From the NCBI RefSeq assembly GCF_013294015.1, contig NZ_JABSNO010000016.1, positions 1 through 64,000 of the forward strand: a DNA stretch of 64,000 nt, read 5' to 3'. This document shows positions 55,684-63,909 of this stretch, piece by piece. The position numbers and the translations under genes were made by a program. This DNA is from Frigoriflavimonas asaccharolytica. GTDB taxonomy: Bacteria > Bacteroidota > Bacteroidia > Flavobacteriales > Weeksellaceae. Position 1 is the first letter of the stretch. Each line of letters opens with the position of its first letter. The notes under the pieces were generated by a model. That model was not told where the DNA came from. It saw only the letters and a list, made by a program, of their open reading frames with translations, and did not search any database.

Positions 55684-56070
55684 TTACGCAATTTCTAGTT
55701 GCATCAATTCTTTACCCAATTCTTTGACACCTGTTAAAATTCTACTAATCTGTTTTTCAGAAGGTTCTTTTTTACCAGTTACATATTGCGAAAGTAAAGA
55801 TTCATTCATATTAATTCGTCTACTTAAAGCCTTGGCATTAATAACTGAATAAAAATCGAAAAAACTTGGCAAATCAATTTTAAATATAATTTGTTCTGTA
55901 GTTGCCAATGTTTCTTTTTTTTCTTTTAGATATAAATTGATAGCATCAAACATATTTATTTTTAATTCTGCTAAATTCTTCCCCGTTGTTGATACCATCA
56001 GATTATCATCTTCAGTAAATGCAGAATATCCTGTATTGGTTCTTTCTATAATAAATTTATATTTTTTCAT
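55684..56070 (-). CDS. hicB: HicB-type antitoxin
   Basis: The 128-residue protein has an N-terminal HicB fold (KFIIERTNTGYSAFTEDDNLMVSTTG, NLAELKINMFDAINLYLKE) that blocks the toxin. A C-terminal helix-turn-helix follows (AKALSRRINMNESLLSQYVTGKKEPSEKQISRIL) that likely binds the operon promoter. It follows hicA after 44 nt, and the toxin-first order is normal for this family. The pair may be self-regulated. The gene is intact. Confidence 0.85.
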   Translation of the reverse strand: MKKYKFIIERTNTGYSAFTEDDNLMVSTTGKNLAELKINMFDAINLYLKEKKETLATTEQIIFKIDLPSFFDFYSVINAKALSRRINMNESLLSQYVTGKKEPSEKQISRILTGVKELGKELMQLEIA

Positions 56071-56114
56071 TTTGATCTAATTTCTAATTTTAATATTCTT
56101 AAACAAATTTTTGA

Positions 56115-56291
56115 TTAAATTCCCGCAATTTTCTTCTCTAAACCTTTTCCAATCTCTTGTGAACCATGATTTGGAATTACAAATTCTTTTTGCGTTATTG
56201 GGCTGTACCAAATTTCATGACTTCCCTTTCCTTGACGAGTTAAATAACAACCAGCTTTTGTAAGTTTTCTAATTAATTCACTGCTCTTCAT
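56115..56291 (-). CDS. hicA: HicA-type mRNA interferase toxin
   Basis: The 58-residue protein is a small dsRBD-fold RNase that cleaves mRNA. MKSSELIRKLTKAGCYLTRQ is followed by KGSHEIWYSP with the catalytic His, then VIPNHGSQEIGKGLEKKIAG. The ATG at 56291 is preferred over the upstream frame to 56339, since a perfect promoter (TTG-N19-TACCTTTG) lies between them. It is paired with hicB downstream, and both genes are intact. Confidence 0.85.
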   Translation of the reverse strand: MKSSELIRKLTKAGCYLTRQGKGSHEIWYSPITQKEFVIPNHGSQEIGKGLEKKIAGI

Positions 56292-56309
56292 TTTAGATGT
56301 GTTGTGTAA

Positions 56310-56339
56310 CAAAGGTATATTATTATTTACTTCTAGCAA
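56310..56339 (-). promoter_or_regulatory. promoter of hicA-hicB
   Basis: TTG at 56339-56337 and TACCTTTG at 56317-56310 on the minus strand, 19 nt apart, both exact. The hicA ATG follows 18 nt later. HicB would be expected to bind near here. Confidence 0.7.
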
Positions 56340-56418
56340 AATATAATGTAAATAATTATTTACCTTTTTCTACGTTTTTATCATTTTATAGTAAATGTTT
56401 TTATTAAAAATAAAAGAA

Positions 56419-56444
56419 AAACGCCCCAATTTCTTGAGGCGTTT
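56419..56444 (-). terminator. terminator after the acyl-CoA dehydrogenase gene
   Basis: An AAACGCCTCAA/TTGGGGCGTTT stem (one G-U) with a GAAA loop and T-rich tail on the minus strand. Confidence 0.75.
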
Positions 56445-56500
56445 AATTTAGTTGAAAAAGATTGCTTTTCCCTTTAGTTATCGGGATCGCAATAAATTTA

Positions 56501-58291
56501 TTAGTATTTCCCTTTCTCTACAAAATGCGCTGCAATTTTTTCTGTCAATGCAACCACATTTGGTAAGTTGGTATATTTTGTAAATCTTCGTAAACCAGAA
56601 AGCATCATTCTTTGTTCGTCGCCTTCTGCAAAGGAAACAATGCCTTCTTTTGCGGCTGTATTTATGGCTTCTACAGCTTTATATAAATTAAGTTGTGCCA
56701 TAGATGCTTCTACAGAATCTTTATCAAAATGCTTTTCTGCTCTCAAAATTGCAGATTCTGCCATGTAGATTTGGTTTAAGATTTCAGATGCATTTAATAA
56801 TAAATGCTGCTGTTTTTCTATTTCCATCATGTATTTTTGAAGTGCTGCTCCTGCAACCATCAAGAATACTTTTTTCAAATTGTGAAGGATAGATTTTTCT
56901 TCAGACATATATTCTGAAAAATCTGGAACATCAAAAGAAGGAATTCCCATCAATTCTTTTCCGATTGCCATGGCTGGTTTTAGCAAATCGAGTTCGCCTT
57001 TCATTGTTTTTTTAATGAGCATTCCTACGGCAAGAAGTCGGTTGATTTCGTTGGTTCCTTCGTAGATTCTACCAATTCTGGCATCTCTCCAAGCCGCTTC
57101 CATTGGTGCATCTGCAGAGAATCCCATTCCACCATAAATCTGAATTCCTTCATCTGCAATATGTTGCGTCAAATCTGAAACAAAAACTTTTAAAATAGAA
57201 CATTCTACAGCATATTCGCTGAGTGCTTTCAATTCTGCTTGTTCGTGCGTCATTCCACCTGAAGTCAGTTCCGTAATTTTATCTTCTACATTTTTAGCAG
57301 CTCTGTAAGAACCAGCTTCTGATACAAAAATTCCCGTGCTCATTTCTGCGATTTTCTTTCTGATAGCTCCAAAAGTAGAAATAGAAACGCCAAATTGTTT
57401 TCTTTCGTTTGCATAATTAATTGCTAACGAAGTGATTCTTCTTTGTCCGTCGATATTTGCTGCGGCCAATTTAATACGACCTGCATTTAAAGCATTAATT
57501 GCGATTTTAAATCCATTATTTCTTTCTCCTAAAAGATTTCCAACAGGCACTTTCATGTCATTAAAGAAAACCTGGCGTGTAGAAGAGGCGCGAATTCCCA
57601 ATTTGTGCTCTTCTTCGCCCATTGTCATGCTTTCTGGGTTTTCCAATTCGGAACGGTTGATTACAAAACCAGTAATATTTTTATCGTCTTCAATTCTGGC
57701 GAAAAGGGTGAAAGTATCTGCAAATCCTGCGTTAGAAATCCACATTTTTTGTCCTGTGATGATGTAATGTTTTCCATCTTCGCTTAAAACTGCTTTAGTT
57801 TTTCCGGAATTTGCATCAGATCCTGCGTCTGGTTCTGTTAAACAATACGCTCCAAATTTTTCACCATTTGCTAAAGCTGGAAGATATTTTAATTTTAATT
57901 CTTCGGTACCGTATAATAAAATTGGTAATGTTCCAATACCTGTGTGTGCGCCATATGCCGTTGCTAATGAGCCATTTGCGCCAGAAACAATGTCGCAAGC
58001 AAGCATTGTGCTCACAAATCCCATTCCCAATCCGCCGTAAGCTTCTGGTACTGCGATTCCTAAGATTCCCATTTCGCCCAATTTGCGCATGGTTTCTTCG
58101 GTAAGAGCGTAATCTTTATTTTCAAAACGTTCTCTGTGAGGAATTACGTCTCTTTCTATAAATTCCGTGATGGATTCACGAAGCATTTTTTGTTCTTCAG
58201 TTAGTTCTTCTAAGCTGAATGATTCTGCTGCAGGAATATCTTTGATGATGAATTCACCGCCTTTTAGTGTTGTTTGTGTTGTATCGTTCAT
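56501..58291 (-). CDS. acyl-CoA dehydrogenase, long form
   Basis: It oxidises acyl-CoA to enoyl-CoA with FAD, the first step of beta-oxidation. The 596 residues include LGEMGILGIAVPEAYGGLG, the FAD/substrate block YCLTEPDAGSDA, MWISNAGFAD, GGMGFSADAPMEAAWRDARI and the catalytic Glu in IYEGTNEINRLL. A C-terminal extension of about 170 residues beyond the usual 380-400 places it with VLCAD-like enzymes. It is the last gene of the minus-strand fad block, separated from the others by a YhcG-type gene and a structured repeat. Confidence 0.9.
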   Translation of the reverse strand: MNDTTQTTLKGGEFIIKDIPAAESFSLEELTEEQKMLRESITEFIERDVIPHRERFENKDYALTEETMRKLGEMGILGIAVPEAYGGLGMGFVSTMLACDIVSGANGSLATAYGAHTGIGTLPILLYGTEELKLKYLPALANGEKFGAYCLTEPDAGSDANSGKTKAVLSEDGKHYIITGQKMWISNAGFADTFTLFARIEDDKNITGFVINRSELENPESMTMGEEEHKLGIRASSTRQVFFNDMKVPVGNLLGERNNGFKIAINALNAGRIKLAAANIDGQRRITSLAINYANERKQFGVSISTFGAIRKKIAEMSTGIFVSEAGSYRAAKNVEDKITELTSGGMTHEQAELKALSEYAVECSILKVFVSDLTQHIADEGIQIYGGMGFSADAPMEAAWRDARIGRIYEGTNEINRLLAVGMLIKKTMKGELDLLKPAMAIGKELMGIPSFDVPDFSEYMSEEKSILHNLKKVFLMVAGAALQKYMMEIEKQQHLLLNASEILNQIYMAESAILRAEKHFDKDSVEASMAQLNLYKAVEAINTAAKEGIVSFAEGDEQRMMLSGLRRFTKYTNLPNVVALTEKIAAHFVEKGKY

Positions 58292-58321
58292 TTTGGTTGA
58301 TTTTAATTAATTATTTTTTTT

Positions 58322-58403
58322 GGGCAGCATTTCCGCCTTCCGTTCCCAATCTTTTTTTTTCAAATGCAAAAAAAAAAGGATTTCCACTCAAGTCGGGCTG
58401 CAA
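58322..58403 (-). ncRNA. Flavo-1-like element (minus-strand copy)
   Basis: Read on the minus strand it begins GCAGCCCGACTTGAGTGGAA, passes through a hairpin of long T and A tracts, and ends AAGATTGGGAACGGAAGGCG then GAAATGCTGCCC. It differs from the copy at 60797-60873 only in tract length and one base. Outer GCAGC/GCTGC ends can pair. It lies in the gap before the acyl-CoA dehydrogenase gene. It shares the layout of the element at 20871. Confidence 0.6.
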
Positions 58404-58425
58404 GTAATTCTAAATTTTAATATTT

Positions 58426-59439
58426 TTATTCCTTATTCTCATTAGTTTGAAATTCATCTAGTTCCATTTTCAAAGCCTCTAAAAGTTGACTTTCTGTTGG
58501 TAAATACAATTCGTATTTGCTTGCAAGAACACTTTTATTATTTTCTGGTAAAGTAAATTTTACTAGAGAATTATTTTTATCGGCACATAAAAGAATTCCA
58601 ATAGTTTTGTTTTCATGTTCTAATTTTTCCTTTCGGTCGAAGTAGTTAACATACATTTGCAATTGTCCCAAATCTTCATGATTCAATTTTTTTGTTTTGA
58701 TTTCGAATAGCACAAAACATTGCATCAATCTATTATAGAAAACCAAATCAACAAAAAAATCATCTCCATCTAAATGAATTCTCTTTTGCCTAGCTACGAA
58801 TGAAAAGCCGTTTCCAAGTTCAAGCAAAAAATCTTGTAAATGTGTAATAATGGCTTGCTCAAAATCTTTTTCATAATAAGCAGACTCTCTTTTTAATCCC
58901 AAAAATTCTAAAATCATCGGGTCTTTAATAATTTGTAATGGTTCTATTGGTAGCACGTCACCTTTCGCAATTGCTAAAACACTTTCTTTATCATTGCTGA
59001 TCAACAATCTTTCGTATAAACTGCTATTTATTTGTCTTTCTAATTGTCTCGCCGACCAATTATTTTTTACGGATTCGGCAATATAGTATTCCCTTTTGTG
59101 CTCATCATCAATAGACGTTAGTAATTTATATTGAGTCCAGTTCAATTGTGTCCGCAGTGCGGACACAATTGGAAAAGTTTTATAAAATTGACGATACCAG
59201 TTCAATTGTCTATAAGAAAAACCGCTTCCAAATTCTGGTTGAAGTTCTTCTGAAAGAGATTTTATAAGGTAAGTTCCATATTCTGCGCGGTCTTCTCCGT
59301 GTTGCTCTTCTTCAAAAATTCTTTGTCCAATATGCCAATACATCAAAGTCCGTTGATTATCCACCGAGCGAACCGCCTTTTCTCTAGAATGAGAAATGAT
59401 ATTTTTGATTTCGGAAATTAATGTTTTGTTGGTAAGCAT
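58426..59439 (-). CDS. YhcG/DUF1016 PDDEXK nuclease-family protein
   Basis: The 337-residue protein has an N-terminal DUF1016 domain (ISHSREKAVRSVDNQRTLMYWHIGQRI, FSYRQLNWYRQFY, SIDDEHKREYYI, WSARQLERQI) with helix-turn-helix character. A C-terminal PDDEXK nuclease fold follows (DFFVDLVFYN, then CFVLFEIKTKKLNHEDLGQLQMYV with the E-x-K pair). It probably cleaves DNA, and the family is linked to mobile DNA and defence contexts. It sits inside a beta-oxidation gene block and is flanked by repeats, which suggests acquisition. Function unproven. Confidence 0.85.
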   Translation of the reverse strand: MLTNKTLISEIKNIISHSREKAVRSVDNQRTLMYWHIGQRIFEEEQHGEDRAEYGTYLIKSLSEELQPEFGSGFSYRQLNWYRQFYKTFPIVSALRTQLNWTQYKLLTSIDDEHKREYYIAESVKNNWSARQLERQINSSLYERLLISNDKESVLAIAKGDVLPIEPLQIIKDPMILEFLGLKRESAYYEKDFEQAIITHLQDFLLELGNGFSFVARQKRIHLDGDDFFVDLVFYNRLMQCFVLFEIKTKKLNHEDLGQLQMYVNYFDRKEKLEHENKTIGILLCADKNNSLVKFTLPENNKSVLASKYELYLPTESQLLEALKMELDEFQTNENKE

Positions 59440-59451
59440 ACTATTAATTCG

Positions 59452-59484
59452 AATCCATCAAGGATTTAAAATCCTTGATGGATT
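59452..59484. repeat. 33-nt palindromic repeat (AATCCATCAAGG type)
   Basis: AATCCATCAAGGATT and AATCCTTGATGGATT arms of 15 nt with a 3-nt centre. It closely resembles the palindrome at 55307-55339 and fills most of the 52-nt gap between the thiolase and YhcG-type genes, where it may act as a terminator or stabiliser. Confidence 0.8.
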
Positions 59485-59491
59485 ATTTGGT

Positions 59492-60676
59492 TTAAAGTAG
59501 TTCAAATATTGAAGCCGCTCCTTGTCCAGTTCCAACACACATGGTGACCATTCCGTATTTCATGTTGCCGCGTTTTTTCATTTCGTCTAATAATTGCACG
59601 GTTAATTTAGTTCCTGTACAACCAAGAGGATGTCCCATTGCGATGGCGCCACCATTAACATTTACGATGTCAGAATTTAATTTTAATTCATTCATCACTG
59701 CTACAGATTGAGAAGCAAATGCTTCGTTTAATTCTATAAGATCAATATCTTTTAGATCTAAACCTGCTTGTTTCAGCGCTTTTGGAACGGCATATAATGG
59801 TCCCATTCCCATTATTCTTGGTTCTAAACCTGCGGCTGCATAAGCTACTAATCTTGCTTGTGGTTCCAAACCTAATTCTTTCACCATGTCTTCACTCATC
59901 ACGATTACGAAGGCAGCTCCATCACTCATTTGTGAGGAATTACCTGCTGTAACTGTTCCGCCATTTGCGAAAACTGGACGTAATTTTGCTAAAGCTTCTA
60001 GAGATGTTCCTAATCTTGGACCTTCATCTACAGAGAAATCAAATTTCTTAGTTTCTGATTTTTGATCTTCATTTAAAAAATTATATTCCACTGGAATCGG
60101 AACAATTTGATCTTTGAATCTACCTTCTGCATTAGCTTTTAAAGCTTTTTCGTGCGAGTAAAATGCAAATTCATCTTGTTGCTCTCTCGTGATATTGTAT
60201 TGTTTTGCTACTTCTTCTGCAGTGTAACCCATTCCCCAATAATAATCTGGATTTGATTTGGCGTAATTAGGTTCTGGAACTGGTTTGTAACCTCCCATTG
60301 GAATGTAACTCATAGATTCTGTACCACCTGCAATGATGCAATCTGCCATTCCTGCTTGGATTTTTGCGGATGCAATTGCAATGGCTTCACTTCCAGAAGC
60401 GCAATATCTATTTACTGTAACACCAGGAACTTTGTCTGTATTTAATCCCATTAATGAGATTAATCTTGCAACATTTAGACCTTGTTCGGCTTCTGGCATT
60501 GCGTTTCCAACGATTAGATCGTCTATTCTATTTTTATCCAATTTTGGACAGTCTGCCATTAATTTTTCAATTACGGTGGCTGCCATCACGTCTGGACGCG
60601 TGAATCTTAAACTTCCTTTTGGCGCTTTGCCGACTGCGGTTCTGTAACCGGAAATTATATATGCTTGTTTTGACAT
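59492..60676 (-). CDS. fadA: acetyl-CoA C-acyltransferase (thiolase)
   Basis: It cleaves 3-oxoacyl-CoA with CoA, the last step of beta-oxidation. The 394-residue protein has the nucleophile Cys in VNRYCASGSEAIA (about residue 90), the substrate loop NAFASQSVAV (here NEAFASQSV), the catalytic His in GGAIAMGHPLGCTG, and the second Cys in MCVGTGQGAA. Length and motifs are typical of degradative thiolases. It follows the fused dehydrogenase gene after a 208-nt gap holding two repeats, so it may still share that transcript. Confidence 0.92.
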   Translation of the reverse strand: MSKQAYIISGYRTAVGKAPKGSLRFTRPDVMAATVIEKLMADCPKLDKNRIDDLIVGNAMPEAEQGLNVARLISLMGLNTDKVPGVTVNRYCASGSEAIAIASAKIQAGMADCIIAGGTESMSYIPMGGYKPVPEPNYAKSNPDYYWGMGYTAEEVAKQYNITREQQDEFAFYSHEKALKANAEGRFKDQIVPIPVEYNFLNEDQKSETKKFDFSVDEGPRLGTSLEALAKLRPVFANGGTVTAGNSSQMSDGAAFVIVMSEDMVKELGLEPQARLVAYAAAGLEPRIMGMGPLYAVPKALKQAGLDLKDIDLIELNEAFASQSVAVMNELKLNSDIVNVNGGAIAMGHPLGCTGTKLTVQLLDEMKKRGNMKYGMVTMCVGTGQGAASIFELL

Positions 60677-60700
60677 TTTTTAATTTTTTTTTATTGATTT

Positions 60701-60752
60701 CATCGGGCTTTGCCCGACGCTACTTTATGTCGCCCTTTCAGGGCTTGACTTG
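60701..60752. repeat. REP-like double hairpin (ATCGGGCTTTGCCCGA, GCCCTTTCAGGGC)
   Basis: Two hairpins lie side by side: TCGGGCTTTGCCCGA, and CGCCCTTTCAGGGC, separated by CGCTACTTTATGT. This resembles a dispersed intergenic repeat of Bacteroidota that I have met before with the same core; the identity is from memory. It lies upstream of the thiolase gene in the gap to the fused dehydrogenase gene. Confidence 0.65.
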
Positions 60753-60796
60753 TATGCTTTCGATTCTTACTAAAATCTTTATTTTATATCGATAAT

Positions 60797-60873
60797 TGCA
60801 GCCCGACTTGAGTGGAAATCCTTTTTTTGCATTTGAAAAAAAGATTGGGAACGGAAGGCGGAAAATGCTGCCC
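60797..60873 (+). ncRNA. Flavo-1-like element (plus-strand copy)
   Basis: Same sequence as the minus-strand copy at 58322-58403 apart from shorter T and A tracts and one extra A. The central CTTTTTTT/AAAAAAAG stem and the outer GCAGC/GCTGC ends can pair. It lies opposite in orientation, 2.4 kb away, so the thiolase and YhcG-type genes are bracketed by an inverted repeat. Confidence 0.6.
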
Positions 60874-60884
60874 AAACCTTACAA

Positions 60885-63290
60885 TTAATTTCTCAATGGT
60901 TTTCCTTTCGTCAACATAAATTGAATTCTTTCCAAAGTCTTTCTTTCACCACACAGCTGTAAAAATGCTTCACGTTCTAGATTTAACAAGTATTGCTCTG
61001 TAACTAAAGTTGGTTCTGAAAGGTTTCCACCCACCATAACGTACGCTAGTTTGTCGGCAATTTTCTTATCGTGCTCAGAAATGTAATTTCCGGCGAGCAT
61101 TTGGTCTGTTCCTACGTAAAACATTCCTAAAGCGTCTTTACCTACAACTTTTACTTTCTGCTCGATAGGTTGCGTATAGCCGTGAGATGCAAGACTCATA
61201 GCAAGCATTTTCGAAGTTTTTAATTGCGTTTTTTTATCTACAACAACGATATCTTTTCCGTGTTCCAAAATTCCCATATCGTAGGCTTCATAAGCAGAAG
61301 TAGCTACTTTTCCCATGGCAATATTCATAAAAGCATCACGTAAACGGTTGTTTTTTACATCGTCATTGTGGAAATCTCTGGAAGTTCTTAAAGTCATTTC
61401 TTTAGTTCCGCCACCACCAGGAATTACGCCGACACCAACTTCTACCAATCCTATGTAGGTTTCTGCTGCGGCAACAACTCTGTCTGCATGCATCGTCATT
61501 TCGCAACCACCACCTAAAGTCATCCCGAAAGGTGCAACTACAACTGGAATTGATGAATAACGAACGCGCATCATAGATTTTTGAAAATAAGCAATTGCCA
61601 TATTGAGATCATCCCAATCTTGATCAACTGCCATCATCATGATCATTGCAAGATTTGCTCCTACAGAGAAATTTGTACCCTGATTGGCGATTACTAAACC
61701 GTCGTATTCTTTTTCGGCTAAATCTATTGCTCTATTCAAACCATCTAAAACACCACCACCAAGGGAATTCATTTTAGATTTGATTTCAAAATTGATGATT
61801 CCGTCTCCTAAATCTTGAATTTGCGCTTCAGAATTGCTCCAAAGCGTTTTATTTTTTCTGATATTATCTAAAATAATAAATGAATCCTGTCCTGGAATTT
61901 TAGAATATTCGCCAGAATCTTTGTTTACGAACGTGCTTTGACCTTCATTATTTACCTTATAGAAAGTTTGATTTTTCTCGGCTAAATTTTTCACCCAATC
62001 AGAAACTTCGTAACCTTCCGCTTTCGCAAGTTCTATACCTTTGTTTACACCAACTGCATCCCAAATTTCGAAAGGACCATTTTCCCAACCGAAACCGGCG
62101 CGAAGTGCGTCATCAATTTTATAAACTTCATCAGAAATTTCTGGTACTTTGTGAGAAACGTAAGCGAATAGGGAACCTAAAGATTTTCTGTAAAGTTCTC
62201 CAGCTTTGTCTTTTCCAGCAATTAACACCTTGAATCTATCAAGAGGCTTATCTATATTTTTGGTTAATTCTAATGTTGGGAAAGAGTTTTTGTCTTGCAA
62301 TTCGTATTCTAAAGTTTCAAGATTTAATCCTTGAATTTCAGATTTTCCTGCTGCATTTTTTACTTTTTTGTAGAATCCGCCATCAGTTTTAGAACCTAGC
62401 ATTTTCTTCTCCATCATAAAATCTATGTAGGATGGCATTGCAAAACCTTTTTGAAACATATCTTGCTCTGTTCCGCTACCTTCTACACCTTTTGCAACGT
62501 GTACCAAAGTATCTAAACCTACAACATCCGCAGTTCTGAAGGTTGCAGATTTTGGACGACCGATGACAGGACCAGTTAATTTATCTACATCAGAAACATT
62601 TAATCCAAGCTCTTTTACGCTGTGCAATAAATTCATCATAGAGAAAACTCCAATTCTATTGGCGATAAAAGCAGGCGTATCTTTAGCTAAAACAGTTGTT
62701 TTCCCTAAAAATTTAGCACCGTAAGACATATAGAAATCAATAATTTCTGGATCTGTATCATTGGTAGGAATAATTTCTAGCAATGGTAGGTATCTTACTG
62801 GATTAAAAAAGTGCGTTCCTGCGAAATACTTTTTAAAATCATCGCTTCTTCCTTCTACCAATTGATTGATAGGAATTCCAGAAGTATTAGAAGAAATTAA
62901 AGTTCCGTCTTTTCTTAGGGCTTCAATTTTTTCGTAAACCGATTTTTTGATGTCTAGTCTTTCCACTACAACTTCTATAATCCAATCTGTTTTTTTAATC
63001 TTTGCTAAATCATCATCAAAATTTCCAACAGTAATTCTATCTGCAAATTTTGGCGAATAGAGTAGTGCAGGACTAGATTTCTTCAGCTTCGCAAAATTTT
63101 CGTTAGCAATTCTATTCCTAACGATTTTATCTTCTTTCGTTAAACCTTTTTTGGTTTCAGCTTCAGTCAATTCAAAAGGTACAATATCCAGTAAAAGCAC
63201 TTGTACACCAATATTGGCAAAATGTGCAGCAATTCCGGATCCCATAATTCCTGAACCGAGAACGGTTACGTGTTTTATGTGTCTTTTCAT
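60885..63290 (-). CDS. fused 3-hydroxyacyl-CoA dehydrogenase/enoyl-CoA hydratase
   Basis: The 801-residue protein carries an N-terminal NAD-binding 3-hydroxyacyl-CoA dehydrogenase (VTVLGSGIMGSGIAAHFA, SSNTSGIPI, THFFNPVRYLPLLEII). Then comes the C-terminal dehydrogenase domain (NRIGVFSMMN, FGWENGPFEIWD), then an enoyl-CoA hydratase domain (QGTNFSVGANLAMI, FGMTLGGGCEMTMHADRVVA, IPGGGGTKEM). The domain order is the reverse of E. coli FadB, as usual in Bacteroidota. It performs steps two and three of beta-oxidation. It begins 3 nt after the marR gene, so both are co-transcribed. Confidence 0.92.
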   Translation of the reverse strand: MKRHIKHVTVLGSGIMGSGIAAHFANIGVQVLLLDIVPFELTEAETKKGLTKEDKIVRNRIANENFAKLKKSSPALLYSPKFADRITVGNFDDDLAKIKKTDWIIEVVVERLDIKKSVYEKIEALRKDGTLISSNTSGIPINQLVEGRSDDFKKYFAGTHFFNPVRYLPLLEIIPTNDTDPEIIDFYMSYGAKFLGKTTVLAKDTPAFIANRIGVFSMMNLLHSVKELGLNVSDVDKLTGPVIGRPKSATFRTADVVGLDTLVHVAKGVEGSGTEQDMFQKGFAMPSYIDFMMEKKMLGSKTDGGFYKKVKNAAGKSEIQGLNLETLEYELQDKNSFPTLELTKNIDKPLDRFKVLIAGKDKAGELYRKSLGSLFAYVSHKVPEISDEVYKIDDALRAGFGWENGPFEIWDAVGVNKGIELAKAEGYEVSDWVKNLAEKNQTFYKVNNEGQSTFVNKDSGEYSKIPGQDSFIILDNIRKNKTLWSNSEAQIQDLGDGIINFEIKSKMNSLGGGVLDGLNRAIDLAEKEYDGLVIANQGTNFSVGANLAMIMMMAVDQDWDDLNMAIAYFQKSMMRVRYSSIPVVVAPFGMTLGGGCEMTMHADRVVAAAETYIGLVEVGVGVIPGGGGTKEMTLRTSRDFHNDDVKNNRLRDAFMNIAMGKVATSAYEAYDMGILEHGKDIVVVDKKTQLKTSKMLAMSLASHGYTQPIEQKVKVVGKDALGMFYVGTDQMLAGNYISEHDKKIADKLAYVMVGGNLSEPTLVTEQYLLNLEREAFLQLCGERKTLERIQFMLTKGKPLRN

Positions 63291-63293
63291 ATT

Positions 63294-63743
63294 TTATTTT
63301 AAATTATTAATATTATTAGCCGTTTTAAGTATGGTTTCCATTACTTCTTTGAAAATTTCTAATTTCTGTGGATCTACTTTTTCGATGATTGTATGATTAA
63401 AATTTACAACCACATCTTTGGAAATCTCCCTGTGTTTCATTCCTTTTTCCGTGAGTTTAATTATGACTTCTCTTTTATCTGTTTCGGTTTTTACTTTATA
63501 AATGAATCCATTGTCTTCCAAAAGTTTGATAATTCTTGTGAGAGAAGTTGGTTCTATCGCCATTTTAGGACCTAAATTGGTACTTCTTGTTCCTTCTTTA
63601 GGATCTATTTTCAATAAAGTTAGTGCTTGCACAGCTGTAGAATCATAGGCGCTCGCCATTTCTGCGTACATTTTAGATACTGCTAACCAGGTACTTTTTA
63701 AAATCAAATCTATTTCAAATTTTTCTTTTTTAATTTTAGACAT
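63294..63743 (-). CDS. MarR-family transcriptional regulator of the fad genes
   Basis: The 149-residue protein has the MarR winged-helix core: LTLLKIDPKEGTRSTNLGPKMAIEPTSLTRIIKLLEDNGFIYKV, then TDKREVIIKLTEKG (the wing). N- and C-terminal helices for dimerization flank it. It directly precedes the fused dehydrogenase gene (3 nt) and so probably senses acyl-CoA or fatty acid and represses the cluster. The promoter region holds two palindromes fit for a dimer. Ligand unknown. Confidence 0.85.
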   Translation of the reverse strand: MSKIKKEKFEIDLILKSTWLAVSKMYAEMASAYDSTAVQALTLLKIDPKEGTRSTNLGPKMAIEPTSLTRIIKLLEDNGFIYKVKTETDKREVIIKLTEKGMKHREISKDVVVNFNHTIIEKVDPQKLEIFKEVMETILKTANNINNLK

Positions 63744-63764
63744 CGTGTTTTTTTTCTATACCAT

Positions 63765-63772
63765 CAAAGTTA
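63765..63772 (-). promoter_or_regulatory. -7 box of the marR-fad operon
   Basis: TAACTTTG on the minus strand, 21 nt before the marR ATG. A palindrome lies 8-20 nt upstream of it. Confidence 0.55.
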
Positions 63773-63780
63773 ATAAATAT

Positions 63781-63826
63781 TATGCATGCATAGTACTTTT
63801 AATTAGTTAATATTATTTAACTAATT
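63781..63826. promoter_or_regulatory. two palindromes, candidate MarR operators
   Basis: TATGCATGCATA (63781-63792) is a perfect 12-nt palindrome between the -33 and -7 regions. AATTAGTTAA/TTAACTAATT (63801-63810 and 63817-63826) is a perfect 10-nt inverted repeat with a 6-nt centre. A looser TATGCATAGCATA follows near 63852. MarR dimers bind sites of this size. The role is inferred from position. Confidence 0.5.
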
Positions 63827-63909
63827 GATAATCAATGATAATATTTATATGCATAGCATAAATAACGATCATATGTAAAGAAATAACGGAAAAACGAAAT
63901 AGAAATTTG

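Noticed and set aside
60701-60752. Simple terminator for the fused dehydrogenase gene
   Set aside because: The two adjacent hairpins lack a T-run in the right direction and match a dispersed repeat.
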